Shown: positions 7,915-17,772, counted from the first letter of the stretch. The stretch: 64,000 bases of DNA from Streptomyces genisteinicus (GCF_014489615.1 NZ_CP060825.1:3858501-3922500); one strand, 5' to 3'. The notes: generated by a model from the letters alone, not told the origin. Program-made: numbers and translations.

Positions 7915-10900
7915 CCGGGACGGTGGGGAGCCGTCGAGGATCGGCGGCCCGGGTGATCGCGGTCTCGACCGCGCTCAGCCGGTCGGCGAGAAGTCCCAGC
8001 GCGGCGACGGCCTTCGTCAGAGGGTCGCCGTCGGGTCCGCCGAGGGCCTGGGCCCGGACGTACCCGGCTCTGATCTCCGACCAGCGGGCGGCCTGGGCCG
8101 CGGTGAGCCGCGAGCGCAGCCCCGCCAGCGCGAGCAGCGCCCCTTCCGCGCCGTTCGCCAGGGTCCGGGCCTCGCCCGCGTAGTGGTCGTCGACGACCGC
8201 CTCGAGTTCGGCATCGTTCATCACCGGGCTGATCCGCTCCACGATGCGGTTCATGTTGCGGTAGGAACCCTGGAGCCGGAACGGCGGCTCGCCCCGGGTG
8301 GCGTCGCTGCTCGCCGCCGAGGCGATGTACGCGCTGTTCACTGCGAGGACGGTGCGCCGTGCGGCGACCACATGGCGGAGGACGGCGAGCACCCGGTCCA
8401 GTTCGGCCGGCGCGTAGGGGTGCGCCAGCCGGTCCGCGCGGGCGGTGGCATCGCCCTCCGCGAGCCGGACGAGCAGTTCCACGTCGGCACGGTCGCGGCC
8501 GGCGAGGGGAGCGAGCACCGGATGGGAGGTGAGCGCGTTCTCCACGAAACTCAGGGCGAACACGTCCTCCTTGCCGGTCAGCACCTCGCCCAGGTCCCAC
8601 ACGTCGGCGCGGTTGGCGAGCATGTCGGGGATGCGGAAGCGCTGCCCCGACTCGGTGTACGGGTTGCCGGCCATGCACACGGCGAAGCGCTTGCCCCGCA
8701 GGTCGTACGTGCGGGCCCGCCCGTCCCACACGCCCTCCATGCGCCGCTGGGCGTCGCACAACGAGATGAACTTCTGGAGCAGTTCGGGGGAGACATGCTG
8801 GATGTCGTCGAGGTAGAGCAGCACGTTGCTGCCCGCCTCCAACGCGAAATTGATCTTCTCGACCTCCTGGCGCGCGGTCGCGTTCGGCGCCTGCGCCGGA
8901 TCGAGCGATGTCACCGTGTGGCCGAGGGCGGGTCCGTTCACCCGGACGAGCGCGAGCCCGAGACGGTCCGCGACGTACTCGACCAGCGTCGTCTTGCCGT
9001 ACCCGGGCGGCGACAGGAGCAGCAGCAGACCGTTGCTGTCGGTGCGCCGCGACTGCCCGGCGGCACCCATCTGCTTGGCCAGGCTGTCGCCGATCAGCGG
9101 CAGGTACACCTCGTCGACGAGCCGGTTGCGCACGAACGACGACATGACCCGCGGCCGGTGCTCGTCGAGGCGGAGCCGTTCGCGCTCGGCGGCGGCGAGC
9201 GCCGAGCGGCGCCGCTGGTAGTCCCGGAACCCGGGGGCGACGGACTCGCGGAAGTGCCGGGTCCGGGCGAGGAATTCGTCGAGGCGCACCGTCAGCACCC
9301 CTTTCTCCAGGCGCGGATGGTCCCCGAGCAGGCCCTCTACCCGTGCCGCCAGAGGGGCCCCGGAGGTGCGGCGGACCAGGTCGGGGCAGAGCTCGACGGC
9401 CGCGGCCTCGGCGAGATCCTCCGCGTCGGCGTCCGGACGCGTGGCATGCGCCCACGACGCCAGCCAGTTCTCGACCACCTGCCGGCGCGCGTCCAGGTCG
9501 TCGCCGAGCGCCTGCAGGTCCTGCGCGTACCCCGTGCCGTCCACCGAGCGGTGGAAGCCGTCCAGCGCCGCCCGCACCCGGGCGCCGATGACGAACCCCT
9601 CGGCCCCGGAAGCCAGTTCCTCGAAGAGGTAGTCGGCGGCGGGGCCCCCGCCGGGGCCCATTGCCTCGGCCAGCTCGGCGAGGAACGCGCCGATCGCGGG
9701 CGCGAGCCCGAAGGTGTCGCGCGCCCGCGCCAGCGCCACGGCCCGTCGGCTCCAGGCGGCCCGGGAGACGTCGTCGCAGCCGTGCGCCCAGAAGAGCTGG
9801 GCCGCCGCCCTGGCCCGCGGTGGGTGGCGCAGCAGCCCCGCTCCGGCGTGGAGGCGCACCACCTCCGTCAGGATCGACGCGGCGTCGTGGTCGTGCACAC
9901 CGCGCTCGTAGCCCTCGTCGTAGGCCTCCTGTGCCGCGCGTCGCACCACGTCGGGGATGTCCGCGTCCGCCAGCGCCCGGGCACCGTGCTCCGCCAGCAG
10001 GCGGGCGGCCAGGTGCTCGGCCCGGTAGACGTCCGTGTTCTCGGACGGAAGCGTCTGCTCCCAGAAGGGACGGGTGGCGGCGAAACCGGCGTCGGCGCCG
10101 TCCGTGACCGGCGCACGGTAGTCCGTGCCGGTCAGGGCGAAGGCCAGCCCGTCCCCCTGCGGCACCAGCGTCAGCTCGAACGGCTGCGTGTTGACGGTGA
10201 AGCGGTGCCGCCCGAGGCGGATCACCGAACCGCCCTCCGCGTACAGGTCGGTGCGGTCCCGCAGCGCGCGGGCCGCCTCCTGGCGAGCGGCCTTCAGCCG
10301 CCCCTCCAGCTCCTCCGCCCGTCCGTCGTCGCCCAGTTCGCGCAGCTCGTCCGCGGTGCGCCGTACCTTCGCGGCCATCGGGTCGGACGCGAACCAGGTG
10401 TGGATCTCCTCCGCGCTGCCCAGCGTGGACAGCCGGCGCGTGATCGTGTCCAGGACACGCAGTGCCGACTCCGCGAGCCGCTCCGCCCGGCGGGCCCGCG
10501 CGTCCTGCAGGGTCTGGCGGCGGGCGGCGAACGCCTCGTACACCTCGGTCCGCTTCGCACCCAGTTCGGCGAGGAAGGCGTCGGACTCGGCGAACCGGGA
10601 CTCCAGGTTCTCCAGGCGCAGCAGCAGCGCCGACAGCTGGGTGTCGCACGTCTCGGGATCCGCCGACGCGGCGAGCGCCCCGGTCACCGCCTGCCCCAGC
10701 AGCGCGGTCTCCGCCGCGAACTCGGCACGGCCCTCGCGTCCCAGCAGCTCGCGCCGCCGCGCGTCGAGCACGGCGCGGGCGCGGTTCACCCCGCCCAGCA
10801 CCTCGGCGATCCGCTCCAGGATGCCCGTCCGCACCACCGCGTCGCCGAACTCCAGCCCGGTGACGACCTCGGTGACCGTGCGCAGCCCCTCGTCGACCGT

Positions 10901-13039
10901 GTCCAGACGGCCGCCGACCGGGGCGGTCTCCGCCACCGTGGTGACGGACTCAGCCTCGGCCGTCAGAGCCTCGATCTCCCGGCGGTGTCCGGCGAAGGCG
11001 TCCTCGCGCCGCAGAAAGCCCATGGCACGGGTGGCGAAGGAGGCGATGTCCTCCTCCGTCCGCTCCGCGAGCGCGTCGATGCGTGCGGTGTCCGCGTAGC
11101 GCATCTCCCCGAGGGTGAGCAGCTCACCCCGGGCGCGCCGCAGGGCGGTCAGCCCGTCGACCCAGCCGCCCGCCGTGCGCGGCGCCTCCCCCCGCAGCCT
11201 GCGCACCAGGGTGGCGATCCGGCCCGCGGCATCCTCCAGGGCCTCGGCGGCACGGCCGGTGAGGGCGCGGACCGTCTCGAACTCGGAGACGACCTGCCGT
11301 GCCGTGTCCCCGATCGCGTCGAGCGGCGTGCGCAGGTCGCCGGCGTCGGCGTCGCCCAGCCAGTGGTGGCCGTCCGCGGTGCGGGCGCAGGCGGCGAGCA
11401 GTGCTTCGAAGACCGCGGTCGAGGGCTCGGTGTCCGTGACGGCGCCGACCAGCGACAGGCAGTCCGAGATGCCGCGGACGAGCTCGGCGTTGCCGATCCG
11501 TGCCAGCGGTCCGCGGCCGGCCGGGCGTTGTGCCGCCCAGGTGTCGGTGACGAACGGGGAGTCCCACCGCTGCACGGGGTGGACCCGTCCCGGTCCGTCG
11601 TCCCGAGACCGCAGGACGAGGAGAGTCCCGTCGTCGAAGAGCGCGTGGCCGTTGCCGGTCAGCGGTGCCGCCACCGCGGTGCGGATCAGGTTGTACGGCA
11701 GCAGCAGACTGCTGCCGCCGGTGCGCGAGCGGAAGGCGAAGAGGACGTCCTCGCCGTTCGGGGAGCGGACCGTGCGCTCGTACGCGAGGGAGCCGAGGAG
11801 GCGCTCGTCGATGTCGAACGTCCGCACCGCTCCGGTCGAGGCGAGGGCGTAGCCGCCCGGGAACACGATGCCCTGGTCGTCCGGAAGCCGCAGGCATGCC
11901 TGCCCGATCCCGTCGAGCCGGGTGACGGTGCCGGTGACGGCGGAGTGGACGAGGTGGCGGTGCGCCTCCTCCTTGTAGGGACGGACGCGCAGCAGGAGGA
12001 GCGAGCCCAGCCGGGCGTACTCGACCTCGGCGTCGGCGAGGGACTGGAGCGCTTCGGCGACCGGCTCCGACCAGATGCCGTCGCCGGTCTCCGTGTCGTT
12101 CACGGTCTTCACGGTGAGCGAGCCGCCGACAGTGGAGACGAAGACGTCCCCGCCGACGGAGACGTGGGGATGGCGCCCCTGCACGTGGTCGTCGCGCGTC
12201 GTGGCGGTCCACTCGACGTCGTGCGACGGAGGAAGCACGTGGTCGCGGTCGCCCCGGGCGTCGAGGAACCGGGCCCGGACGGCTCCGGCGCCGTCCGTCT
12301 CCACGGCCCACCTCAGCACCCGGATGTCGGCCGCGCGGTCACCGCCGCGGTCCTCGGGCCGTGCGGTGCCGCCCGCCCGGAACACCGCCAGCAGCCTGCC
12401 GTCCACCAGGCGCAGCCGCAGCAGCCGCGCGTCGCGGTAGTAGCGGTGCAGCGCCTCGAACTCGTGCAGGAAGCCGGGGTCGTCGAGCAGACCGGGGACC
12501 GCGTCGCCGGGGAGCCGGTTCAGGTCCGTGTCGTGCAGGGCGAGGACGTCGGAGACGTCCGAGACCTGGCGTGCCGCGGCTGCGGACGCGTCGTAGCCGA
12601 AGAGCAGCTTGTCGCCGACGGCGACGATGTCGCAGGCGGTGGCGGCGTGTTCGGTGCGGAGGTCCTCCGTCCCCGCGAGCCGCAGCTCCATCGACCCGAA
12701 CGTCTCGATCCGGCGCGCGTTCAGCGCCTCGGCACGCCGCCGCAGTTCGGCGGCCTTCGCCACCAGGCGGTCCCGGAGCACCTCGTACGCTCCGGACTCG
12801 GCCGCTCCGGGCTGCTCCGCCCCTGTCGCGGGGCCGGCGCTCGTCGCGGTGGTGGAGGCGCCCTGGCCGGCGGCGCCGCCCGCGCCCGCCGGCGCGGGCC
12901 CGTCCGACGGGATGCCGCCCCGGGACGCCGTGACCGCGGGCCCTTCGGGCACGGCGGACGGCGCGGTGGCGCGCTCCGGTGCGGCCTGCGCGGGCGCGGC
13001 CCCGTTCTGGTCGGGCCGGCGGGTGAGGGGCGTGGTCAT
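7862..13039 (-). CDS. giant AAA+ ATPase ('DNA repair ATPase' family)
   Basis: 1725 residues, the largest gene here. Regions in order: a disordered Ala/Pro/Gly tail (1-90); a helical segment (AELRRRAEALNARRIETFG); a beta-rich region with repeated strand-like units to about 560; a long helical, largely coiled-coil centre (about 570-960); a mixed region; and a C-terminal AAA+ module. That module has Walker A PPGYGKTT near 1345, Walker B LLYLDD near 1408 and a sensor-1 Asn in AGNPY near 1453. Automated annotation calls such proteins DNA repair ATPases; I know no experimental proof. The MoxR-like AAA core suggests substrate remodelling powered by ATP. It is encoded on the same strand after the flotillin and NfeD-like genes, and I recall flotillin-like/OB-fold genes beside this family in other bacteria, so a joint membrane-associated role is plausible. 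Confidence 0.8.
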   Translation of the reverse strand: MTTPLTRRPDQNGAAPAQAAPERATAPSAVPEGPAVTASRGGIPSDGPAPAGAGGAAGQGASTTATSAGPATGAEQPGAAESGAYEVLRDRLVAKAAELRRRAEALNARRIETFGSMELRLAGTEDLRTEHAATACDIVAVGDKLLFGYDASAAAARQVSDVSDVLALHDTDLNRLPGDAVPGLLDDPGFLHEFEALHRYYRDARLLRLRLVDGRLLAVFRAGGTARPEDRGGDRAADIRVLRWAVETDGAGAVRARFLDARGDRDHVLPPSHDVEWTATTRDDHVQGRHPHVSVGGDVFVSTVGGSLTVKTVNDTETGDGIWSEPVAEALQSLADAEVEYARLGSLLLLRVRPYKEEAHRHLVHSAVTGTVTRLDGIGQACLRLPDDQGIVFPGGYALASTGAVRTFDIDERLLGSLAYERTVRSPNGEDVLFAFRSRTGGSSLLLPYNLIRTAVAAPLTGNGHALFDDGTLLVLRSRDDGPGRVHPVQRWDSPFVTDTWAAQRPAGRGPLARIGNAELVRGISDCLSLVGAVTDTEPSTAVFEALLAACARTADGHHWLGDADAGDLRTPLDAIGDTARQVVSEFETVRALTGRAAEALEDAAGRIATLVRRLRGEAPRTAGGWVDGLTALRRARGELLTLGEMRYADTARIDALAERTEEDIASFATRAMGFLRREDAFAGHRREIEALTAEAESVTTVAETAPVGGRLDTVDEGLRTVTEVVTGLEFGDAVVRTGILERIAEVLGGVNRARAVLDARRRELLGREGRAEFAAETALLGQAVTGALAASADPETCDTQLSALLLRLENLESRFAESDAFLAELGAKRTEVYEAFAARRQTLQDARARRAERLAESALRVLDTITRRLSTLGSAEEIHTWFASDPMAAKVRRTADELRELGDDGRAEELEGRLKAARQEAARALRDRTDLYAEGGSVIRLGRHRFTVNTQPFELTLVPQGDGLAFALTGTDYRAPVTDGADAGFAATRPFWEQTLPSENTDVYRAEHLAARLLAEHGARALADADIPDVVRRAAQEAYDEGYERGVHDHDAASILTEVVRLHAGAGLLRHPPRARAAAQLFWAHGCDDVSRAAWSRRAVALARARDTFGLAPAIGAFLAELAEAMGPGGGPAADYLFEELASGAEGFVIGARVRAALDGFHRSVDGTGYAQDLQALGDDLDARRQVVENWLASWAHATRPDADAEDLAEAAAVELCPDLVRRTSGAPLAARVEGLLGDHPRLEKGVLTVRLDEFLARTRHFRESVAPGFRDYQRRRSALAAAERERLRLDEHRPRVMSSFVRNRLVDEVYLPLIGDSLAKQMGAAGQSRRTDSNGLLLLLSPPGYGKTTLVEYVADRLGLALVRVNGPALGHTVTSLDPAQAPNATARQEVEKINFALEAGSNVLLYLDDIQHVSPELLQKFISLCDAQRRMEGVWDGRARTYDLRGKRFAVCMAGNPYTESGQRFRIPDMLANRADVWDLGEVLTGKEDVFALSFVENALTSHPVLAPLAGRDRADVELLVRLAEGDATARADRLAHPYAPAELDRVLAVLRHVVAARRTVLAVNSAYIASAASSDATRGEPPFRLQGSYRNMNRIVERISPVMNDAELEAVVDDHYAGEARTLANGAEGALLALAGLRSRLTAAQAARWSEIRAGYVRAQALGGPDGDPLTKAVAALGLLADRLSAVETAITRAADPRRLPTVPVSAPDTRPGGTPADPAG

Positions 13040-13495
13040 GTGAGTGTGCTCGCCTTCCTGTTCCTGCGAAGGGTGGTGCGGTGGCGGCCGCCCGCCGCGA
13101 CGGTGCGGCCACCGCCGGGCCGCCCGGTGACGGCCCGCACCCGGCGGGCGGGCGGCCGGGTGCGGTGCCGTGGGGTGACCCCGGCCGACCTGGACGTTCT
13201 CCGTGAGGCTCCGTCAGCTCGTGGCCTGCGCTGTCCGTGCCGTGGCGTGCCGTGGAGCGTCGCGAAAGCCGTGCTCTGCCTGCCGTGCCGTGCCTGTCGT
13301 GATCTGCCTGCTGTGCTGTGACGCCGCGCCGCTGTGACGCCGCGCCGCTCCGTTGCCCGGTCCGCGGAATCAGCGGCATGACCTGTGGGGACCTGGCCGG
13401 CGTTCACCGCCCGGCCGGCCCCCGCGGGACCGTGTCCGGCGTCCGGTGCCGCCCACCCCCGTGGGGCGGCACCGGACGGACCGTGGGGCGCGCCG
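13040..13495. other. 456-bp intergenic region between flotillin and ATPase genes
   Basis: No gene seen. It holds the flotillin terminator at its right end (13441-13477), short tandem repeats (TGACGCCGCGCCGCTG/C twice around 13319-13350, and repeated TGCCGTG units around 13235-13300), and probably the promoter of the giant ATPase gene at its left end. Confidence 0.45.
13441..13477 (-). terminator. intrinsic terminator of the flotillin gene
   Basis: A 14-bp perfect stem, GTCCGGTGCCGCCC / GGGCGGCACCGGAC, with a short loop begins 19 bp past the flotillin stop. It suggests that flotillin transcripts mostly end before the downstream ATPase gene. Confidence 0.7.
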
Positions 13496-15613
13496 TCAGA
13501 CGGCCGGCGTGCCGTTCAGGGGCGTATGCGCGACGGACGGTGCGCTCGCGGACACGGGTGCGCGCTCGTCGGCGGGCGCGTTCGCGGACAGGGCACCGAT
13601 CGTCAGGTCGGACAGACCGAGGCGCTCGACCTCCCGCAGGAGCCCGCTCATGTCCCCGCCCCCGGCGCCGCCCGACCGCATCAGCCGCATCAGCAGGGCG
13701 GAGACGGTCAGGTTCTGCACGTCGTTCGTCGACACCGAGCCGAGGATCGTGGTCAGGTCGTCCGTGAAGCGGCCCGAACCGTCCAGCCACGGCTTGGCGA
13801 GGGTCTGCGCGGTCTGTGAGTTCTCCACGAAGGAGTCCACGCCCTTGCCCAGCGAGACCGCCGACATGAGCCGGTCGAGGAAGACGGACTCGCCGCCGAC
13901 GATGCTGATGTCGGCGCTCTCCAGTCCCGTCGCGAGCACCGTGGCCTGCGCCTCGGCGACCTGGCGCTGGACATCGAGCCCGGCGAGCCGGATGTCCTTC
14001 TCCGCCTCCAGCCGGAGCCGGTACTCCTCGTGGCCCCGGGACGCCTCGTCGAGCGCGGCCATGGCGGCCGCCTTCTCCGTGAGACCCGCCGCCTCCGCGC
14101 GCAGCTTCTCGCCGATCGCCGCGGCGTTCGCCGCGCCCTTGGCCCGTACTCCCTCGGCCTCGGCGAGCAGCCGCGCCTGGGCTGCCTCCGCCTCCGCGCG
14201 GCCGGCCTTCTCGATCGCGTCGGCCTCCTTCTCCCGCACCTGCACGGCGGCGAGTCCCTCCGCCGCGGCCTCCGCCTGGACGCCCTCCGCCAGCCGCAGC
14301 TTCGCGCGGGCGTCGAGGTCCGCGGCCTTCACCCGGGCCTCGGCCAGAGTGACCTCCTCGGCCGCCCGGTGGACGGCTGCCTGCTCTGCGGCCTCCGCCG
14401 CCTTGATGTCCTTGACCAGCTTCTCCTGGGCCTCGGCCTCGGCCGCGATGACGACGGCCTGACGCTCCCGCTCGGCCTCCTCCACGGCGCGCAGCCGCTT
14501 GATGGACTCCTCCTGCTCGGCGACCGTACGGTCCACCGCCACCCGCTCGCGGACGACCTCGGCGATCTCCCTGCGCTCCGCCTCGACCTCCTTGTCCGCC
14601 GCGATCCTGGTGAGGGCGGTCTCCCGCTCGCGGGCGATGACCTCCAGCATCCGGTCCTTCTCGATGCGCTCGTTCTCGACGGCGATGACCCGCTCACGGT
14701 TCTTCTCCGCGACGGCCACCTCGCGGGCCTGGTTCTCGCGCTGGATGCCCAACTGCTCCTCGGTGCGCAGGAAGGCGCTCTGCGCGCGCAGTCGCTCCTC
14801 CTCCATGACGCGGGCCGTCTCGGCCTCCTCGCGGGCGCGCACGGTGTCGATCTCGCGGCGCTGCTTGATCTCGGCGTCGGCCTGCCGGCGCTCCAGCTCC
14901 AGGATCGCCTCGCGGGCGTCCACGTTCTGCCGGGTGATCTCCTTCTCCTCCGTGCGCTGGAACTCGTTGGTGCGCACGTGCTCCACGGCCGTCAGCTCGG
15001 TGATCTTGCGGATGCCCTGCGCGTCGAGGACATTGGACGGGTCGAGCTGGGCGAGCGGGGTCTGCTCCAGGTAGTCGATCGCCGCGTCCTCGAGGCTGTA
15101 GCCGTTGAGGTCGGTGCCGATGAGCTGGATGATCCGGTCCCGCAGCTCGTCGCGCTTGGTGTAGAGATCGGTGAAGTCCATCTGCTTGCCGACGGTCTTC
15201 AGCGCCTCGGAGAACTTGGCGTTGAAGAGTTCCTGCAGGGTCTCCTTGTCGCTGGCCCGAGCGGTGCCGATGGCCTGGGCGACCTTGATGACGTCCTCCA
15301 CCGTCTTGTTGACGCGCACGAAGAACGAGATGCGGATGTCGGCCCGGATGTTGTCGCGGCAGATGAGGCCGTCCCGCCCGGTGCGGGTGATGTCGATGGT
15401 CTTCACCGAGATGTCCATGATCTCGGCCTTGTGCAGCACCGGCAGGACGACCTGTCCGGTGAAGGTGACGTCGACCGTGCGCATCTTGGAGACGATCAGC
15501 GCCTTGCCCTGCTCGACCTTGCGGAACAGGCGGGTGACGACGAGCAGCAGGCAGACGGTGACGAGCAGTACGACGGCGATGAGCACGCCTATGCCCATGG
15601 TGATGGCGTCCAT
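13496..15613 (-). CDS. flotillin family protein (SPFH domain)
   Basis: 705 residues. An N-terminal membrane anchor (about 8-30, VLIAVVLLVTVCLLLVV) is followed by a band-7/SPFH domain (RKVEQGKALIVSK, VVLPVLHKAEIMDISV, ISFFVRVNKTVEDV). From about 250 to 560 a very long Ala/Glu/Arg-rich coiled coil follows, then the C-terminal flotillin segment (VFLDRLMSAVSLGKGVDSF). Flotillins form oligomeric scaffolds that organise membrane microdomains. The length and architecture resemble E. coli YqiK. The start ATG has GAGG 6 bp upstream; an in-frame upstream extension lacks such a site. It lies 191 bp after the OB-fold/NfeD-like gene on the same strand, the usual flotillin partner. Confidence 0.9.
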   Translation of the reverse strand: MDAITMGIGVLIAVVLLVTVCLLLVVTRLFRKVEQGKALIVSKMRTVDVTFTGQVVLPVLHKAEIMDISVKTIDITRTGRDGLICRDNIRADIRISFFVRVNKTVEDVIKVAQAIGTARASDKETLQELFNAKFSEALKTVGKQMDFTDLYTKRDELRDRIIQLIGTDLNGYSLEDAAIDYLEQTPLAQLDPSNVLDAQGIRKITELTAVEHVRTNEFQRTEEKEITRQNVDAREAILELERRQADAEIKQRREIDTVRAREEAETARVMEEERLRAQSAFLRTEEQLGIQRENQAREVAVAEKNRERVIAVENERIEKDRMLEVIARERETALTRIAADKEVEAERREIAEVVRERVAVDRTVAEQEESIKRLRAVEEAERERQAVVIAAEAEAQEKLVKDIKAAEAAEQAAVHRAAEEVTLAEARVKAADLDARAKLRLAEGVQAEAAAEGLAAVQVREKEADAIEKAGRAEAEAAQARLLAEAEGVRAKGAANAAAIGEKLRAEAAGLTEKAAAMAALDEASRGHEEYRLRLEAEKDIRLAGLDVQRQVAEAQATVLATGLESADISIVGGESVFLDRLMSAVSLGKGVDSFVENSQTAQTLAKPWLDGSGRFTDDLTTILGSVSTNDVQNLTVSALLMRLMRSGGAGGGDMSGLLREVERLGLSDLTIGALSANAPADERAPVSASAPSVAHTPLNGTPAV

Positions 15614-15804
15614 GAAAGTCCTCGGAATCCTCGTGCGAGAGGTGGAGCGGGGCGCGGCGGAGCGAGGGCTCCGGGTCACCCCTGGTACACGGGGCGGCCG
15701 TGCCCCGGCGAGCCGCCGCCGAGAAGCTGTGGCAGGCGGGCCGGCCCGTGGTGACGGTTACGGGTCTGCGTTCCCGGACCGGTCGTCGGTGCGGACCGCC
15801 GGTG

Positions 15805-16449
15805 TCAGGCGGCGGCGGGACGTCCGATGCCGGGGAGTTCGCCGTACGGCGAGAACGGCGCGACCCAGAAGAACTCGCCGTCCTCGTCGTAGGCGTACAG
15901 AAGTCCCGTGGCGCCGAGGGCGAGTGCGGTCTCGTCCTCGTGGTCCATCTGCCGTACCTGTACGACGGCGGTGGAGCCGTCCCGGGCAGTGACCTCGGCC
16001 TGACCGAAGCGTCCGTCCACCCGACCGGTGCGAATGGTGCAGGTCTGGCCGACGAAGTCGTGCCGGGACGGCCCGGGTTCGTCGGGGAGGAGCTTGGCCA
16101 GTACGCGGACCAGCCGTTTGGTGGCCGTCCAGGAGACGAGGCCCGCCGTCAGGAGCACCGCGCAGGCCACGGCCGCGTAGGGCGCTCCGGTGAGTCCGGA
16201 GCGGCGCAGCGGCAGCGAGCCCGCGAGGCTCGTGAACCAGGCGATCGCGACGAGCAGCGACACGGTCACGGTGATCGGCACGCCGCCGAGTCCCGCGGAA
16301 CCGGCGCCCGCCGCCTCGGCGTCGGAGTCGAACATGTCGTGCCCGGCGGCCCCGAAGAGCACGAGCAGCCAGAAGGCGACGACCACGACGAGGGCCGCGC
16401 TGAACAACGCGGCCGGAAAGACGACCACAGCCGACAGGAATTCGTTCAT
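15805..16449 (-). CDS. OB-fold/NfeD-like membrane protein (YqiJ type)
   Basis: 214 residues. Three hydrophobic helices come first (FLSAVVVFPAALFSAALVVVVAFWLLVL; VPITVTVSLLVAIAWFTSLAG; AAVACAVLLTAGLVSW), each cited here only in outline. A soluble C-terminal domain follows with OB-fold signatures (DFVGQTCTIRTGRVDGRFGQAEV, VVQVRQMD). NfeD/YqiJ-type proteins accompany flotillins and are thought to interact with them at membrane microdomains. The start at ATG 16449 follows GGGGGCGGA; a longer frame upstream is not needed. Divergent from the PucR-type regulator gene, with a palindromic site in between. Confidence 0.8.
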   Translation of the reverse strand: MNEFLSAVVVFPAALFSAALVVVVAFWLLVLFGAAGHDMFDSDAEAAGAGSAGLGGVPITVTVSLLVAIAWFTSLAGSLPLRRSGLTGAPYAAVACAVLLTAGLVSWTATKRLVRVLAKLLPDEPGPSRHDFVGQTCTIRTGRVDGRFGQAEVTARDGSTAVVQVRQMDHEDETALALGATGLLYAYDEDGEFFWVAPFSPYGELPGIGRPAAA

Positions 16450-16547
16450 GGATCCGCCCCCGTTCCGACCTTGCCGGTTCATCACAGCGGGGCGTCCCCG
16501 CACCCTGCCGCCCGCTCATGGTGTCAGGCACGACGACTTGCTCGCAT

Positions 16548-16562
16548 TGCCGGAATCCGGCA
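16548..16562. promoter_or_regulatory. 15-bp odd-centred palindrome in a divergent promoter region
   Basis: TGCCGGA-A-TCCGGCA is a perfect inverted repeat around one base, about 100 bp from the NfeD-like start and 154 bp from the PucR-type start. The position and symmetry suggest an operator, possibly for the adjacent regulator. That assignment is inferred. Confidence 0.4.
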
Positions 16563-16715
16563 GTCTTAACGCGTTCTTGATGCCGGGTCGGCCGGCGCGG
16601 GGAGCGCCGGGGCGGAGACCCTTCCGTCCGTCCGCCGCCCTGCCCCGCGGACCGTCCGTCCGCGGGGGACCGTGACGGAGACGGCCGGAGCGGTGTTCGA
16701 AGGGGGAGCGGCACG

Positions 16716-17768
16716 ATGGTGGCGCGGGAGTTGCCGGACACGTATCTCGAGGGTTTCGCGGAGATCCTCGCCGAGGTCGGCAGGACCGGCAGACGCCTGA
16801 CACGCGACGAGGTGGACGGCCGCCGCGCACTCGGCGAACAGGCGGCGTCGTCGGGGCACGGGCTGCGGTCCCTGGTCATCAGCCATCTTGCGGCGACGCG
16901 GGTCGGCTGGCCGGTCACCACCGCGCCGGACCGGGTCCTGGCCGCGGTCGAGCAGGCCGTGGACGCCTTCGCCGAGGGATACGAACGCGCCCAGCGTCTC
17001 GCCGTGCGCAAGGAGGAGGCGGCGCGCCGGGAGTTCATCGACGATCTCCTGCACGGGCGCTCGGACCCGGGGCGCATCGTCCAGCGGGCCGAGCGCTTCG
17101 GGCTGCGGCTCGCACACGCGCACGCGGTCGGCGTCGCCGAGGGCGTGGAACCGTACGACGACACCCACCCGGTCACCAGGACGGTCGAGGCGGCGCTCTT
17201 CGCCCGGTTCGGAGACCGGCGGCTGCTGCTCACGACCAAGGACGACCGGATCATCTGCGTGGTGCCCGGCGACCAGGACGAGGTCGTGAAGTACTTCGCC
17301 AAGCAGGCGTACGCGGCGACGGGAGGGCAGGCCGCGATCGGGCGCCCGCACTCGGGCGCGGGAGGGGTGGTCCGCTCCTACGAGGAGGCCCTGAACGCGC
17401 TCGACCTCGCCAAGCGCGTCGGACTCGACGAGCCCGTGCTCTTCGCCGCCGACCTGCTCGTCTACCCCGTGCTCGCACGGGACCGGGAGGCCATGGCTGA
17501 CCTGGTGCGCAACGCGCTCGGGCCGCTGCGCGAGGCGCGGGGCGGGGCGGAGCCCTTGCTGGAGACGCTGCACGCGTACTTCGACGCGGGGTGCGTCTCG
17601 GCCCAGGCGGCCCGGCGGCTCAACCTGAGTGTGCGCGCGCTGACGTACCGCCTCGACCGCATCCACCGGCTGACCGGCACCGACCCGGCGAACCCCCAGC
17701 ACCGGTTCACCCTGCAGACGGCGGCCGTGGGGGCACGGCTCCTGGACTGGCCGGCCAAGGAGCTGTGA
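16716..17768 (+). CDS. PucR/CdaR family transcriptional regulator
   Basis: 350 residues. It has the CdaR/GGDEF-like middle domain (about 110-235) and the diagnostic C-terminal helix-turn-helix (about 285-345: ETLHAYFDAGCVSAQAARRL, NLSVRALTYRLDRIHRLTG). Proteins of this group bind DNA through the C-terminal HTH, and many autoregulate or control a divergent operon. Here that would be the OB-fold protein/flotillin genes. The ATG is preceded by GGGGGAGCGG. A strong hairpin follows the stop codon. The ligand is unknown. Confidence 0.85.
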   Translation: MVARELPDTYLEGFAEILAEVGRTGRRLTRDEVDGRRALGEQAASSGHGLRSLVISHLAATRVGWPVTTAPDRVLAAVEQAVDAFAEGYERAQRLAVRKEEAARREFIDDLLHGRSDPGRIVQRAERFGLRLAHAHAVGVAEGVEPYDDTHPVTRTVEAALFARFGDRRLLLTTKDDRIICVVPGDQDEVVKYFAKQAYAATGGQAAIGRPHSGAGGVVRSYEEALNALDLAKRVGLDEPVLFAADLLVYPVLARDREAMADLVRNALGPLREARGGAEPLLETLHAYFDAGCVSAQAARRLNLSVRALTYRLDRIHRLTGTDPANPQHRFTLQTAAVGARLLDWPAKEL

Positions 17769-17772
17769 CCTG

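Noticed and set aside
7233..10649. 1138-residue minus-strand frame
   Set aside because: Only its last ~100 residues (the DUF6191-like protein) are real; the rest is an off-frame reading of the giant ATPase gene.
8183..13321. 1712-residue plus-strand frame opposite the giant ATPase
   Set aside because: Antisense shadow: Arg/Gly/Val-rich with no domains, while the minus strand shows clear Walker motifs.
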